Shown piece after piece: positions 46,277 through 58,030 of a DNA stretch of 64,000 nt (position 1 is the first letter of the stretch; each line of letters starts with the position of its first letter). The notes under the pieces are model-generated. The model was not told the origin of the DNA. It did not search any database and saw only the letters and a list, made by a program, of their open reading frames with translations. Source of the DNA: Albifimbria verrucaria (lineage: Eukaryota; Ascomycota; Sordariomycetes; Hypocreales; Stachybotryaceae); NCBI GenBank assembly GCA_020081605.1, contig JAHREC010000023.1:186001-250000 (forward strand). The letters are read 5' to 3'. A program made the translations under genes and the position numbers.

Positions 46277-46771
46277 CTAACATAGAGTTAAATCCTCCCA
46301 TTGGCTCTTGATGATTGGTTTCTCAGGAAATGATATAGTGGCCATTGTATACTGTGGATAAATCCCACGGTTGGTAGTCGCTTGGAGGCGAAGAATTGAG
46401 AGCAAATTGTTGTTGATATTGGCTATGAGGGCCAGGGCGTTGGCTATATAGGAAGAATAGTTATTTGGGCACAATGCAAACCGGTCTGCTTTCACTGTAA
46501 GTCCTTCCATACTGGTGGAGATATCGGACACCGGAGGCTTAGGTAATTGTGGCATCAATAATGGATTTTCTGGGTCTTCGATGCTTTGGAGAATAGCTCT
46601 GACTTCATATATGTCATATCTAACGCTTGCCTTGAAAGCCTCAATAAAGGCAGATCTGTATTTGCCAAGTAACTTTTTGGTGTGATTTTGTTTTAGACGA
46701 AGCTTAGCTTGCGCCCTCCGATTTGCTGCACGCTTTCGGTAAATTTGACTGTCTTCTCTTTCACAGGACAT
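46277..46771 (-). CDS. Short protein with a bZIP-like basic region
   Basis: The ATG at 46771 gives 164 residues. Residues 11-30 (YRKRAANRRAQAKLRLKQ) resemble a bZIP basic region, keeping the invariant N-x7-R spacing (N17 and R25), which contacts DNA in this family. The following helix (LLGKYRSAFIEAFKAS) lacks a regular leucine heptad, so dimerisation as a true zipper is doubtful. The C-terminal half is unassigned. It could be a small transcription regulator or a truncated relative. Confidence 0.45.
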   Translation of the reverse strand: MSCEREDSQIYRKRAANRRAQAKLRLKQNHTKKLLGKYRSAFIEAFKASVRYDIYEVRAILQSIEDPENPLLMPQLPKPPVSDISTSMEGLTVKADRFALCPNNYSSYIANALALIANINNNLLSILRLQATTNRGIYPQYTMATISFPEKPIIKSQWEDLTLC

Positions 46772-47874
46772 TGTCTAAGTCTATGATGCCTTGATAGTGA
46801 TGCCTTGAGTGTGATGCTTTATTTATGATGCGTTCTTGTATAGCTGGATATCTACAGCATGACTGCGATGAACATATATATCTTGAGAGTACTGCTCACA
46901 GTCTATCACAGTTTACGATCTGTTTAGATAATTTGTTCTAAATTTAGTCTTCAACTTATAAAATGTTTCAGAACTGGGCTGACGTTCATCTAGAGGGGCT
47001 GTTCACCGTTTCAGATAATCACACGCTAAGGTAAAAACAAGACCATCTATCTCTTTGACTGTCTGAAGCCGCGAGACAAGCAACGAACTTACCAGGAGTC
47101 CCACGTTTTATTGTTGGAAGCTTTGCGGGCCAAGCCTGCCTCGCCCCTTACCAAGAAATGATCATCGTGCGCTCGAAAAATTTGCATTTGGAAGTCAATA
47201 TAGTAACTCATCATGATCACTCTATCAAGCGCGCTGGCTTTGGTAGGCAAACAACTCTATGATCTGTCGGGAGTTACCAAATCCAGACAGCAATCCACTG
47301 GACGGCCGAGGAGGATGGGGTTGTTTCCAACGATCCGCTCTCGAGTAATGGCTGACTCCCAATTGACTACGTATGCATGCATGTTGCGAGTGGCTAGCAG
47401 CGAGCTATTCGAGCTTGGCGATGAATGAGGCCCCCAGGGCGCGATCATCTTTCAAAGTTGCCGTCTCCATCATCGACACCAAACAGGCACTATCCCAACT
47501 GTAGTTAAAACGTAGTTCTATAAATGGGCACGAGGCAGTGAGATACCGTTACATGAAGAAAAGCACACAAAAAGAAGCCACGGGGAAGACTGCAGCGAAC
47601 CTGAAACCTAGCTCCATGTATCTACTAGTCACATCGAGGTTATCACACTCATATCTTGCCACCGTGCAACTCTAACTTCTATTTCGAGTAACATTAAGGA
47701 GGGGAGGAAAGGGGCTTCTTGCATGGTCTGTCTTCACGTCTCGATAACTCCTGACGTCCTTTGATCTAGTAGGGGCATACGTAGAGCGATTCATGAAGTT
47801 TATTACCTCCCGTCCAACCTTCAGGATAGTTGTAATTATGTTCCAAGAACACCAGACGATCTTACACCTTGATC
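46772..47874. other. Intergenic, nothing recognised
   Basis: A 71-codon frame at 47213-47428 has no recognised features and was not called. The sequence just upstream of 47875 is the presumed promoter of the F-box gene. Confidence 0.35.
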
Positions 47875-49300
47875 ATGGATGTACTGCCCCTTGAGATATA
47901 TTGGATGCTTGTTGAGCAACTTGAGGTTGTTGATCGAAGCCGAATTGCTCAATGCAGCCGTCAGAGCTTTGAGAAGACCAAGTCACTTCTATATAGAAAA
48001 TTAGATCTGCGTTTTGAATATGGAGTAGCAGATTGGCAAACTGTATCGATCCTTGAGACCTTGACACAAAACCCAGACCTGGCAGCATACATTCGATCCA
48101 TCAACATTAGAAGCAGTGGCCTACGGCACTGGAACACGGGGAATTACCAACTCCTCTCGCTTGTCCTGTCCAATATCATAGTTTTGCCAGAACACATCAC
48201 GTCATTTTCTGCAGTCTGTCCTTGGTTACCACGTGGCAGAACATTTGAAAATCTTGAGACATTGACCTGTCGCGATATTGGAACCCCGACGGAAGGTGAT
48301 TGGATACGATGGCACCTAGATAATTGCAAGCAACTCACGCGTCTCCACCTGTCTTGCTCCCCGCATCATGCCATGATGTCTCATGCCATGATGTCTCATG
48401 ATCTGATTAGCGCCTCATGCCTTGACAGAATCACGTCTTTGACTCTCGATGGATACAATCTTACAGAACTTGTGCCAAATCCGTATTGGAAACCACAAGA
48501 GCTTAACCTCAAGCTCTGTCCGGGGTTGAAAACTTCATTGAGCGGATGATTTCAGCAGACCAATTAACGTCGTTGAGAGAGCTGCGTCTTGCCGGACATT
48601 TTTCTCGATCTTCTTTTCTTTCGCTGCTAGCCAGCCTTAAACATTGCTATAAGCTGGAGAAATTATCGCTTCGTATAGGCAAACTGTCCCGTCTTCTCCG
48701 GCTTGACGGGCGACAGATAAGAAGCCTTAAATACGATGACTTCGATACACTCACTTCAGAGCTGCGACAAGATATTCTGGGTGGACTAAAACCTATTTGT
48801 GGGAGCCTTCGCCTCCTCATACTAGATATACGACAAGAGTTGGCGGAGTCAGCTACGTCCATGAGGTTCACGGGAAGCGATATCGAGCGAATAATAACAT
48901 CCTGCCCAAGACTCGAGTTTCTTGGTATCCCGATGAATCTCAGTGATCCCAGCTCAACACGGTACCGACGGATGATGTGGAAGGTAAGTTTCAACTTAGT
49001 TGAATGAAAGCAATCAGAAATATAGACGTCATGTGCTTACACTAAATGTAGGATGCGGGCAGAGCGGTGCCAATGCGGCTGAGAGCATTGCACCTCAGAG
49101 GAAGCTGTGGCCCAATGAAGCGATTCCTTAAGGACGCTGAAATCATCTCCAAACACGTTTCCAAACACCTTGATTGCCATGGACTGATGGTCTATCTAGA
49201 CCATGGCGAGAGGCTTAGGAAAGTTTCTTTTGAAGCAGGCGTGTTGAACAACCATAAGTATTGTAAAGAAGAGATGGATTCATTCGACATGGACTTCTAG
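47875..49300 (+). CDS. F-box/LRR-type protein, one apparent frameshift
   Basis: The ATG at 47875 begins a degenerate F-box (MDVLPLEIYWMLVEQLEVVDR). LRR-like strands follow (LETLTCRDIG, LTRLHLSCSP, ITSLTLDGYNL). The frame is lost at GGGG (48522-48525); one more G would lead from LCPG into VENFIERM and then LREL, LEKLSLRIG and LRLLILDIR. A 68-bp intron (48984-49051, donor GTAAGT) joins a last exon ending at 49300. A 12-bp tandem duplication yields HAMMSHAMMSHD near 48372. The predicted product is about 450 residues, probably an SCF adaptor. It differs from the 14.9-kb F-box/LRR gene in sequence. Confidence 0.7.
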
Positions 49301-49602
49301 TCCAAATCGATTGTGTATGTTCGACTAAGGCGTGGGGAAGTTATTATACAGGTTCTCTGTGAGATGTACTATAATACTTCGTGTCAAGAGGTCTTTGAAA
49401 CTGGGAAGCCCACGACGCTATCACTAATAATAATCTATTATTTTTGTGCTACAGTACCGGCATCAAAATATGTATCATAAACATAGGAACAGACATGGAA
49501 ACCGTAGTTGATCTCTACTATCCTATCTATAGCTAACTAGCTCAAGTGTGCAACAGTATATATGCCCTTGGACTGCTAGGTCAATCTTTTGGTCGTTAAG
49601 TG

Positions 49603-50109
49603 ATGCATTCCATCGTGTCTCTTCCAGAAGAGGTGTTGCTTACCATTGTTAGAGTTCTTTATGAAGATGTGGATCGCAAGGAACAATTTCTCCCTTTGCG
49701 TCTAGTGTGTAGGCGGCTGGCTGAAGTAAGTCGAGAGTTTGCATTCAAACGGGTCGTTATATCATTCGACGAATGCGGCATGAGGCCGTGGCCGGAATTG
49801 ATCACGACCTCGAATTGCGGATATGTTGAACAAATTGTTTCAGTCCTATCACCAGAGGCAGCTACTGACATGGACGCATTAATTCCAGCGAATTGTGATT
49901 TTTTCTATCAAGCGGCTTTGAATCATTGCCCGAAACTCCGTTCTGCAACGGTGCTTCTAGATTGGATCGGTGGAGTGATTGGAGACAATGATTTAGAGAT
50001 GGCTTTCACAGATCCTGCCGCACATCGAATCATACTTCACGAGTGGAAAATCAAGAAAATTGATAATACATCAGCCTCCTCGGATGACTATACCCACTTA
50101 GAGTTATGA
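49603..50109 (+). CDS. F-box protein, short
   Basis: The ATG at 49603 (168 residues) opens with a good F-box: SLPEEVLLTIVRVLYEDVDR then LPLRLVCRRLAEVSREFAFK. The rest (SNCGYVEQIVSVLSPE, and a ALNHCPKLRSATVLL segment resembling one LRR strand) stops early compared with related proteins of 350-500 residues. No downstream LRR exon was found before 50500, so this is either a naturally short F-box protein or a 3'-truncated copy. Confidence 0.65.
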   Translation: MHSIVSLPEEVLLTIVRVLYEDVDRKEQFLPLRLVCRRLAEVSREFAFKRVVISFDECGMRPWPELITTSNCGYVEQIVSVLSPEAATDMDALIPANCDFFYQAALNHCPKLRSATVLLDWIGGVIGDNDLEMAFTDPAAHRIILHEWKIKKIDNTSASSDDYTHLEL

Positions 50110-50503
50110 TAAGACCCCATCGTTCGCAGCTCAGCATGTGTATTCGCTTAGCGTGCTTCATATGAACAGCGACCAAAATTGAGCCCAATCACCACCACTT
50201 CGAACTAGGTATCACCCTGTTTTGTTTAAAGAGCAGAAAGATAAATATAGCCCTAGTCTATGAATCCTATTATAGAAACGCATGCATGCAAAGGATAACA
50301 TGACCAATTCTCGTTAGAAAACATATTGATGGAGGCAAGGTAGTTGTTTGATCTAGTATAAAATATAATATTCTTTAGTCTTCTTTGCTACTTACGACAT
50401 TTGGCATTTCTCGAGTTTCTTCTGATAAGTGTCTATAGTACATCCAGTATTCGGTTGGTGTCCAAACTCAATTATCGTTTGTTTAAAATATTTTATCTTG
50501 GTG

Positions 50504-51781
50504 ATGAATCAACATAGCACGGAAAGTACAGGGGCACGGACAGATGAAGGGGTAACGGCACCAACCCAACTGTAAGTTTCCATTCCTAGAGCCCTTTGAC
50601 GCTGTATCTCCTGAAGCAGAGAGTCTTCTTGTGATCAAAGTGTTTTGATAGGAGTGATCATCCTGCGCTTAGCATTTAGCATAGTGCCAACCTCCTACTG
50701 ATACCGTAGTATACTAGAAAGCAAATGACATTACCAATGACCCCACAAGGTCTGATCCTATGGATCGTGACCTTGACCTCGCGGCCAGCATATTGAGTTC
50801 GTGTCGACAGGATCGAAAAGATATACTTACCGCATATCGCATTGCCGCTAAAAGATCAAGACATACAGAGTTCGCACATTCACAATTGGTAAACGACCAT
50901 CAGGCTCTTGCGGCCAACTTCAGTAGCCTCCGAGAACAATACGGCAGTATTAGCCTCAAGTACAATGTTCTCCTTGGCGACTCGACTCGAGCTGCCGAAG
51001 AGCGCAAAATGCTCCAAACCAATATCGAAGATCATGCGAAAGCCAAAGAGGCCTTGTCATGTCAATTTCAGCTAGCCCTTGATGAAATCTCCAAGTTGAG
51101 GAGTCAAAAATTAAGGATGACTCAGAGCAAGCTGAGACCATCCGACAGCTTCAAGAAGAGGCGAACAAGAAGGAGTCCACGATAATTGAGCTGCAAGAGA
51201 AGTTGAAATTGTGTCAAACCCAATGTCAATCCAAAGTTGTTTTAAATGCAGAACTTATGGACCTGGGCGATGCTCATAGGAAGACGACGAACGTGTGTAG
51301 AGACGGCGATACAGCAGAGACAGCTCATAAGTCATCACCTAAAACACACCACATCCACAACAGGGCTAGCACACCAGAAGGCCAGGAGGATAGTAGCCAA
51401 GGCTCAGAAAAAGCCAATACGACTTTGCAACATCTACAACAGGTACAGGACGAGAATAATGTCCTCAGAGACGCTTTGAAAAAGGCAGCAGAGGAGAAAA
51501 TGGCAGACGAACAAAGAGCCTTCAACTTATCCAGCAATATAGAGCAGCTTCAAGAGAAATATGAGTTGCAGCGCAAGCATTTAGAGGCTGTCGAAGAAGT
51601 CTTAGTTAAGAGGCACCCTAACCTCTCCAGAAACCTTGACAATATCGCGAGAGTCTTGACAGACACCGTGGATAAAAAAAGCGTCAGAAGAGGAAGCCGT
51701 GTAGCTAGTGGTATGATACGTCTCATAGATTTAATCAGTATGATGGACCCCGAGTGTCTCGCGGTAGCTGGATGGCCCTGA
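50504..51781 (+). CDS. Coiled-coil protein, one apparent frameshift
   Basis: A possible first exon (50504-50571, MNQHSTESTG...) joins in phase across a 178-bp intron (donor GTAAGT) to an exon with MDRDLDLAASIL. Long amphipathic helices follow (LREQYGSISLKYNVLL, EERKMLQTNIEDHAK). The frame breaks at AAAAA (51106-51110); one more A would read into KDDSEQAETIRQLQEE and the C-terminal coiled coil (QQVQDENNVLRDALKKAAEE, EQLQEKYELQRKHLEAVEE), ending at 51781. About 360 residues. Coiled-coil proteins scaffold or tether; no specific family is recognised. Confidence 0.55.
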
Positions 51782-52690
51782 GTGAGGGTATCTTTTAGAA
51801 CTCTCGAGCTTCCAGTGATCTTTCCTCCATTTACAAAACTGCACAGCATGGGGCCGAAAATGGTATGTTGTGGATGTAATTGAAAACCCCTCCATGTATT
51901 TCGTCGCAGGTGGTATCATGACGCTTCTTTAATTCCCTCCCTCAACGAGATGGTCTGGAACGATTGAAAGACTTCAGGGTCTTCTTTTTATATCCATGTT
52001 CATAATGCTTCATAAATTGGATTGGTTGTATTCTTTTGCATCTTTAATGTCGTTGTCAAATTGCGCTACGGTGTCCGTTAGCCATTGAATGCAGCGCCAA
52101 CGGACGTCCCAAACAGAGGCACTATACCACCCTACAAAAACAACCATCCCCACCAGCCTAGGTCTCTTCGTCCATCACTAAGATTTTCAATTGCACTCTG
52201 TTAAATTATATCAATATTTTACAACGTCGCACTCAATGTATCCCATAGCCTTTGGCGCTACGATATACATAGTACCTCTGAATTCAATTTGCATATGCCA
52301 GGGGTGAATCACCGAGCCCTAGAGTATGGACTGATGAAGGTACGGAAAGCATGGTAGAGGTCGATAGCCACCCATGTTGCCCTAGGGGATTGGCGGGGAT
52401 ATGGCTGACACTCCATCGATTTCACAAATTCCTCTCATATGCAAAATTGGTCACTAGCTAGAGGCCGTCTGCTCAATCATACAATTTTACTACTCAACAT
52501 GGCCCACCTCAACCAGCATTGTCGCCCGTTGCTCCTAATCGGTAGATTACAGGATCAAAAATAGGAATACATTAGTAAAAATCACCATGCTAATGTATGG
52601 AATGAGTAAAACGAAGCAGATTGGTGAGTAGGCTTCCACCGATATGACCGTCTGTCGACTTGCTGTCAAGAAGGGATTATCCGCGATACC
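51782..52690. other. Intergenic, nothing recognised
   Basis: No supported gene. It contains the presumed promoter of the JmjC-like gene at 52691. Confidence 0.35.
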
Positions 52691-53953
52691 ATGCCTAGAA
52701 ATTACAGATTGAATCGTTATAAGATGCTCCTACAAATTCAGCAGATGGAGTCCTGCTCCAAGACAGAAACCAGGTGCAGCGTGATCATGGAAAGCCAAGT
52801 TCAGACAGCAAAGACGACGTATTTAAACGAGGCCGAGCAAGGCATAGCAAAAGGTTGTGAACTGTTAGATGAGCTTGCGTCTACAGCAAAACATGGATCG
52901 AGGCTTGAGCATGAGATTGTCAAATACAAGCAAGTATTCAACTATTGCGGCGTGGGGAACCCAGTAACACTTTCTCAATATATCCAAGCTACGTTTGATA
53001 AGAATGCTGGGGATACTTTTCTTATCGCGTCCACGGAGCAAGTGTGTGAGCTTCTCAAGGAGGATATTCCACAGTTGCCCATCTTTATCCCACGGGAGCT
53101 GAACCCTGATTCGAACAACCGGCTCGATCTTGAGACGTATCTGAAAGTGTTGAGTACTCGACCGTTTCTTGATATGCATGATTTTGATGTGGACTACGCA
53201 AAATATTTAGGTGCTCCAAAGCGGATTCCCTCTGCTCGAGCACTAGCTCGGCTCAAACCTGAGTGCAAGAAAGGGCCAGTGAATCTCATAAGCCTTCCCG
53301 GCCACAAGCGCAATGCAGTTCCTGGCTGTTTAGCGCAGCATGAAGACTACCATTTCTTACAATCCATCACTAATACTGGTGCTAAAGACGGATCGGAAGA
53401 ATCACGAGATTTGGCCGACGGATCTCATTTTCAACTTCTCGCCAGCCGAGGTGCGTTTCATGAGCCTCACGTTGATCGACACGGTCTCCTCACGGTCATT
53501 TTCAATGACTATGGGGAGAAGCTTTGGCCCTTATGGTCAGGTCTCAACGAAGTCGAGGTATCTGATTTCATCATCCATAAACATTACAGATGTGGTGCGG
53601 CGATATACCTAAGACCAGGTGATTTACTCATTCAGCCTCCACTCACAGTTCATGCGCCGCTGTCCTTATCTCTTGTTTTGATGACAGGAACCATGCATCT
53701 CCACCCCCGAGCATTACTCACCAGTATCAGCCAAATGAAACTTGAGATAAAGCACCCTGAGGTAACAAACGAAGGCCTCTCCGAAGAGCTGACCCAAAAA
53801 CTCCCATTAATATTATCGCTATGGGAGGCAGGAGCTGGACCATGGCATTGGGGAAGCCTAGAAGATTTACAAAACTGCATGAAGTTATTAGGTCGCAGGA
53901 GGCATAAAAACAGAAAGCGACGTATAACCCGTGCGGCTCGAGCCAAGTTGTAA
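52691..53953 (+). CDS. JmjC/cupin-like Fe(II) oxygenase candidate
   Basis: A single 420-residue exon. Residues 250-325 look like a JmjC/cupin fold: FHEPHVDRHG places H260 and D262 as an HxD pair, followed by VIFNDYGEKLWPLW, and AIYLRPGDLLIQPPLTVHA supplies a distal H321. These would form the 2-His-1-carboxylate site for Fe(II) and 2-oxoglutarate. The LRPGDLL.QPP..VHA segment is typical of JmjC-related fungal proteins. The N-terminal 200 residues are helical and unassigned; the C-terminus is basic (RRRHKNRKRR). Known members demethylate or hydroxylate lysines, but many fungal JmjC-like proteins have no known substrate. Its co-occurrence with an H3 variant and a SET gene in one window is noted without implying a pathway. 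Confidence 0.65.
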   Translation: MPRNYRLNRYKMLLQIQQMESCSKTETRCSVIMESQVQTAKTTYLNEAEQGIAKGCELLDELASTAKHGSRLEHEIVKYKQVFNYCGVGNPVTLSQYIQATFDKNAGDTFLIASTEQVCELLKEDIPQLPIFIPRELNPDSNNRLDLETYLKVLSTRPFLDMHDFDVDYAKYLGAPKRIPSARALARLKPECKKGPVNLISLPGHKRNAVPGCLAQHEDYHFLQSITNTGAKDGSEESRDLADGSHFQLLASRGAFHEPHVDRHGLLTVIFNDYGEKLWPLWSGLNEVEVSDFIIHKHYRCGAAIYLRPGDLLIQPPLTVHAPLSLSLVLMTGTMHLHPRALLTSISQMKLEIKHPEVTNEGLSEELTQKLPLILSLWEAGAGPWHWGSLEDLQNCMKLLGRRRHKNRKRRITRAARAKL

Positions 53954-54589
53954 GAAGCAATAAGCTGCACTCATCTAATCGACATTCTAAAGCGGGAATA
54001 TTTATCTATTTGTTTTTTTTTTTTTTTTTCATCTTTTGTATCTACTGCATCTCTACTGTATAATATATATTTCTATAAAATATTGATTAGAAGGTTTTCC
54101 TTGTTTTTTGGAGCGTGTCGGTGACCGCAATGCTTTTCTACACCTTCAGGTAACTCCTTCTGCCCGTGATCTCGATCATAGCCACAATCAGATTGTGAGC
54201 AACGCCACAGGTAATCTTAGTGATGATGGTGGAAGTTGGGTTTTCTAGCTATTGGCCACAGACCCCTTACCTCCTTCCAAAAGAGGATATAACATTGAAG
54301 TGCTCAGCAGCAGTCCCCACACCTTAGCTCTTCTCACCTCATCTCGCTTAAGCATGTGATGACGAAATTGACCTATCCAAGCGAACTCATACGATTGCCC
54401 CTCTTCTTCGACCCGTATTGCACACCAGGACTCTTCGTGTTCTCTGCGTGGCTAATCATCGTCTCGCAGTGGCTGACTATCTGTGAGGATATCGAAGATT
54501 CCGAAATCTTCCATCCCCTCACCTGAGCCTTCCTCCAGCACTCATAGTAACATCGTGGCATGCGGTACGGCGTAGATAGGGCTTCATGC
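53954..54589. other. Intergenic with T-run
   Basis: A long T-run (54012-54029) follows the JmjC-like gene and may belong to its 3' region. No gene seen. Confidence 0.35.
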
Positions 54590-55132
54590 TTATCTGCTTC
54601 TACTCAGGAATCCACGACTTCGCAGAGCTCTCGATCGTGTTTCGTACGAATATTCAACATTATCGCCTTCCGAGCTACTCTCATTCCACGATTCCTCCTC
54701 GCTTTCTTCATTCAACCTTTTGTCACTAGTGTCGCTATATAACTCATAGCAGACTTCGTCATCAATGTCGCTGCACAGATCAAAGGAGACTTCGTCATCG
54801 CTATTACTGTTCGATTCAAACAAGGCTTCGGCATCGTCTTCACTATTCCACTGGGAGAAGGTCTCCTCGGATTGGTAATTGGTTTCCCCACCAGTGCTTG
54901 TCTCTTCCATTCCACTTTCTGTGTTCTCGACGTACTCGGATCCTTGATCTACTTCTTCCCCTTCTTCACTCTCTTCATACCATTTCTCCGATGGTAGGAC
55001 ATTTGATGCAAATCCAAGGAGTTCTAAAAACTCCATCATTTCTATAGCTTCATACAAGAACACTCGTAAATTACTAGAGGTGCATTTACGCCCTGTCTGC
55101 TTTTCGAAGCTCTGTTTTTGCATGGAATCCAT
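54590..55132 (-). CDS. Highly acidic low-complexity protein
   Basis: The ATG at 55132 encodes 180 residues. Residues 1-50 are mixed and may form a helix (FLYEAIEMMEFLELLGFAS). The remainder is a Glu/Ser/Asp-rich acidic tract with short repeats (SDDEVSFDLCSD, DDEVCYELYSD) and a Ser/Arg C-terminus (SRALRSRGFLSRSR). Acidic disordered proteins often act as histone chaperones, inhibitors or activation domains; nothing specific is shown here. No intron is visible. It might be a real gene or a fortuitous frame in GA-rich DNA; codon regularity favours the former. Confidence 0.4.
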   Translation of the reverse strand: MDSMQKQSFEKQTGRKCTSSNLRVFLYEAIEMMEFLELLGFASNVLPSEKWYEESEEGEEVDQGSEYVENTESGMEETSTGGETNYQSEETFSQWNSEDDAEALFESNSNSDDEVSFDLCSDIDDEVCYELYSDTSDKRLNEESEEESWNESSSEGDNVEYSYETRSRALRSRGFLSRSR

Positions 55133-55639
55133 CGTAGTCGCGAAATAAAATGCCAGAGCTTCGCCACTGATGAACTATGGAGCAACCGCTTGTCATATAG
55201 TTAGTGAATCAGTAAACTCACATACATTATTTGTGATCATGCTAAACGAGGGTGAGCCAAAAGAAGCGTGGGGTGAATGCTAGTGTATTTCAGAGCATAG
55301 TACGTGTTAAATTAAGAGGGTTGTACAGTATTGTAAAAACCCTACTAGGGATCTGCCAAAAACAACATAAAATAAATACCGGGTGCGGAATATTTAGCGG
55401 TGCTAGAAATTTGAATCTGATAAATGCTTAGGTAGTCAATCCTTTGTTCAAGATCCACATCACATAAACATTGTCGGCCATGCCGTGTAATAGGTTGAAC
55501 ATCCTGGATACCCTACACCTTGTCCCGCTCTAAAGATTCGAGAGCTTGATAAGGCAGTCTGCCGGAACACCACGCTCTGTCAAGGTCGTGTGGACTGAAC
55601 GAAATGTGAAATTCCACATTAAGAGTATAATCGTTATCC

Positions 55640-57278
55640 TTAGCTGCAATCCGCTAAGTTCCTCGCGAAGCACTGCCGTGACTCCTGGCTGAAAGCCGTG
55701 CTGGAAACTGCTTGAGCGTCAAAGATCGTTGTGTATGTGTCTGTAGCACCATCCCGCACATTTTTGAGCCAGCGCTCGGGTTTATAGAGCCCCTCATCAT
55801 TCCCACACTCGGGGTCACCACTTTCTCTTTTCTGGCTCTGTTGTATGCAGCGTAATGTTTCTTCTATGACAGCGCAAAGGTAGGGGATGGACTTGTCATG
55901 GATCTCGGCTGCTGTTGGCCATCTAAGCTCCTTGGCTGCATTTGTAAAGGCGCTTTGCAGCTCCTGGCGTAGCTTGTCTTGCAACGACTCGTGTGTGGCC
56001 ATGTACTTGACCCACCAGGAGAGAACGGTGGCGGTGGTACTGTGGCCGCTGAGGATGAAGCCAAGCTGAAATTGGTTGTCAGCATACAATCTGCGAAAGA
56101 TGATTTCCAAGAAGAAAAAATATAAATAAATGAAAAAATAAGAAAAAATAAGAATTTATTACATACTTTATCTCTTAATGCTCTTGAGTGCGGTTTGGGC
56201 CGCTGTCCCCTTTTTGAGTCATGTTTATCTCACGAATCAGCATATAATCGAGGATGCACTCTTCACCGCCAGCTTCCTTTGTGGAGCCTTCCGCAGGATT
56301 ATCGCTCGCTAACCTCCGCAACCCTTGATTAACTTGCCGCCGAAGAAGTGACCGCTTGTACAGCCAGCGACGGGTAGACTGGGGATCCAGAAAGTTTAGA
56401 TAGTGAGAAAATATAGGTATGGAGCTCTCCTGCGCCCTGGGCAGGATTGACTCAGCATCCAGTAAGGCATCAGCTTCTGCATCTAGAGTTGGTCGGGGAA
56501 GGAGATAGCGTCTTTCGGGGAAAACGAGACAATCTCATCGAAGGGCTGGATATAGTCTATCTCCTGCTGCAAGATGCTCCTGCCCCCAAACCGAATGTGA
56601 CGGCATAGATGGCATCGAGTGCAAACAGATTCAGGTCATAAGAGGTCACAAAAGGCCGGCCTCGGCCTTTCCGTATCCTGAGTAGCCAAAGGTCGACTAG
56701 TGATGAGGCTGTGCTATAAACATGCGGTGCAGATATCTAGCCAGGGCCATTAGAATTGTAGAGCCAAGCTTCGGGTCTACGGGAGAGTGCTTCACCTTGT
56801 GTAGGAACGATGTTGTCATCAGATCCCCTTCCCTGTGCCCGTTGTCAACAAATTCTGAATTTTGGAGTCCCCGTCGACACGAAGACCTGGTGCCACAATG
56901 CTCATCAGCTTGGTTTTCGTGGTACTTCGGCCAAACCCATCCTGTTTTCGGGGGCGAATATCAGCAGCTTTTCGATGGTTGGCCAGGGTAATGTCCAATT
57001 TCTCTGTTCGGGATTGAGGAAAAGACCTCGAGATATCTTGGGAATGGAACCTTGCAGACTCTGCCACGACCAAAGCTGAGGCCACACGGCTTTGCATAAC
57101 CCCATCCAATGCTCTGATAACGGTCTCCTTGCTGCCTCTTTGGAAGGCTTATTACTTTTTCGATCCATGGTAAGGGAAAAGTCGACAAATTGATAAACCA
57201 ACATAGGAGAAACAAAGGGTAAAACAGTATTGAGAGAGCGATTGGGGCTCTCCAACTGAAAGGAGCTATTATGGTCAT
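55640..57278 (-). pseudogene. Second cytochrome P450 relic
   Basis: A membrane-anchor-like start lies near 57278 (ALSILFYPLFLLCWFINLS). A segment reading TTSFLHKV near 56815 and an I-helix/K-helix block at 56110-55640 (FILSGHSTTATVLSWWV, VIEETLRC) follow. Between the K-helix ExxR and the PERF-like LYKPERWL about 40 residues usual for P450s are missing. The haem loop (AFSQESRQCFAR) keeps the Cys but has lost the glycines. Stops and frame changes fill 56110-56900. It is not functional. It lies 34 kb from the first P450 relic and appears to be a different subfamily. Confidence 0.65.
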
Positions 57279-58030
57279 CCTGTAAACACAAAGAGATAGT
57301 CAGGCCAATGATCAGAGCCTCTGTACAGAGTAGTATTGTGATGGCTCATGGATGTCAGCGTGGTGTTGTAACTTCCCTGTCACAACGCTTTATACCCTTT
57401 TCGGCGTCGCGAGGTACGGCGGAGATGGCGGTGTTCCAACATCAATGTTGTACCGACTTCTCCACCTCTGTGTAGGATAGTATCCGGAATTTGCCATGGG
57501 GACGAGTTTTGAGACACTGTCGATATGTCGGGTGGGGTTCCGACACGGAGTTTTGTCCTAACTGTTGCATTTGGATCTGGTGCAGCAGAGGGTTCCATAG
57601 AGTAATCTGGTCGGAGGGCTTACGTACATAGATTGGTTGATGTGGAGATCAAATCACTATTCCAGCCACTATGTTTGATGGGATTCATTACTCCACTTCG
57701 GGTTCAATTGACATTTTTCGATAGTCGAGAGGATTGCCGAGGCATGAAAAGATTGTGCGATGTTTCCTCCGAAGGGGTAGGGTACAGTTATTGAAGATTT
57801 TACAATGAAGCATTAAGAGGTGAGAGACGAAGAAGATTTAATGCTACGCGCTTCTGGTTTTCGTTCACTTCTCCGTAATCGCTCAATCCCTTAATTTGTT
57901 ACGTATGCTGCCATTTCGCGCTCTCAAGGAGATGTGATTTAATATGTACTACTTTAGATTAGACTAGATATCTATCGCTGTGCCATATTTTGCATACGAA
58001 ATGTACATGGCCCCTCTCATGGCGAAGCGA
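57279..58030. other. Intergenic, nothing recognised
   Basis: No supported gene; 3' flank of the glycosyltransferase and 5' flank of the P450 relic. Confidence 0.35.

Noticed and set aside
47213..47428. 71-codon plus-strand frame
   Set aside because: Short, no motif or flanking splice signals.
48372..48402. Short CATGCCATGATGTCT duplication as a possible regulatory repeat
   Set aside because: It lies inside the coding frame and only duplicates a few residues.
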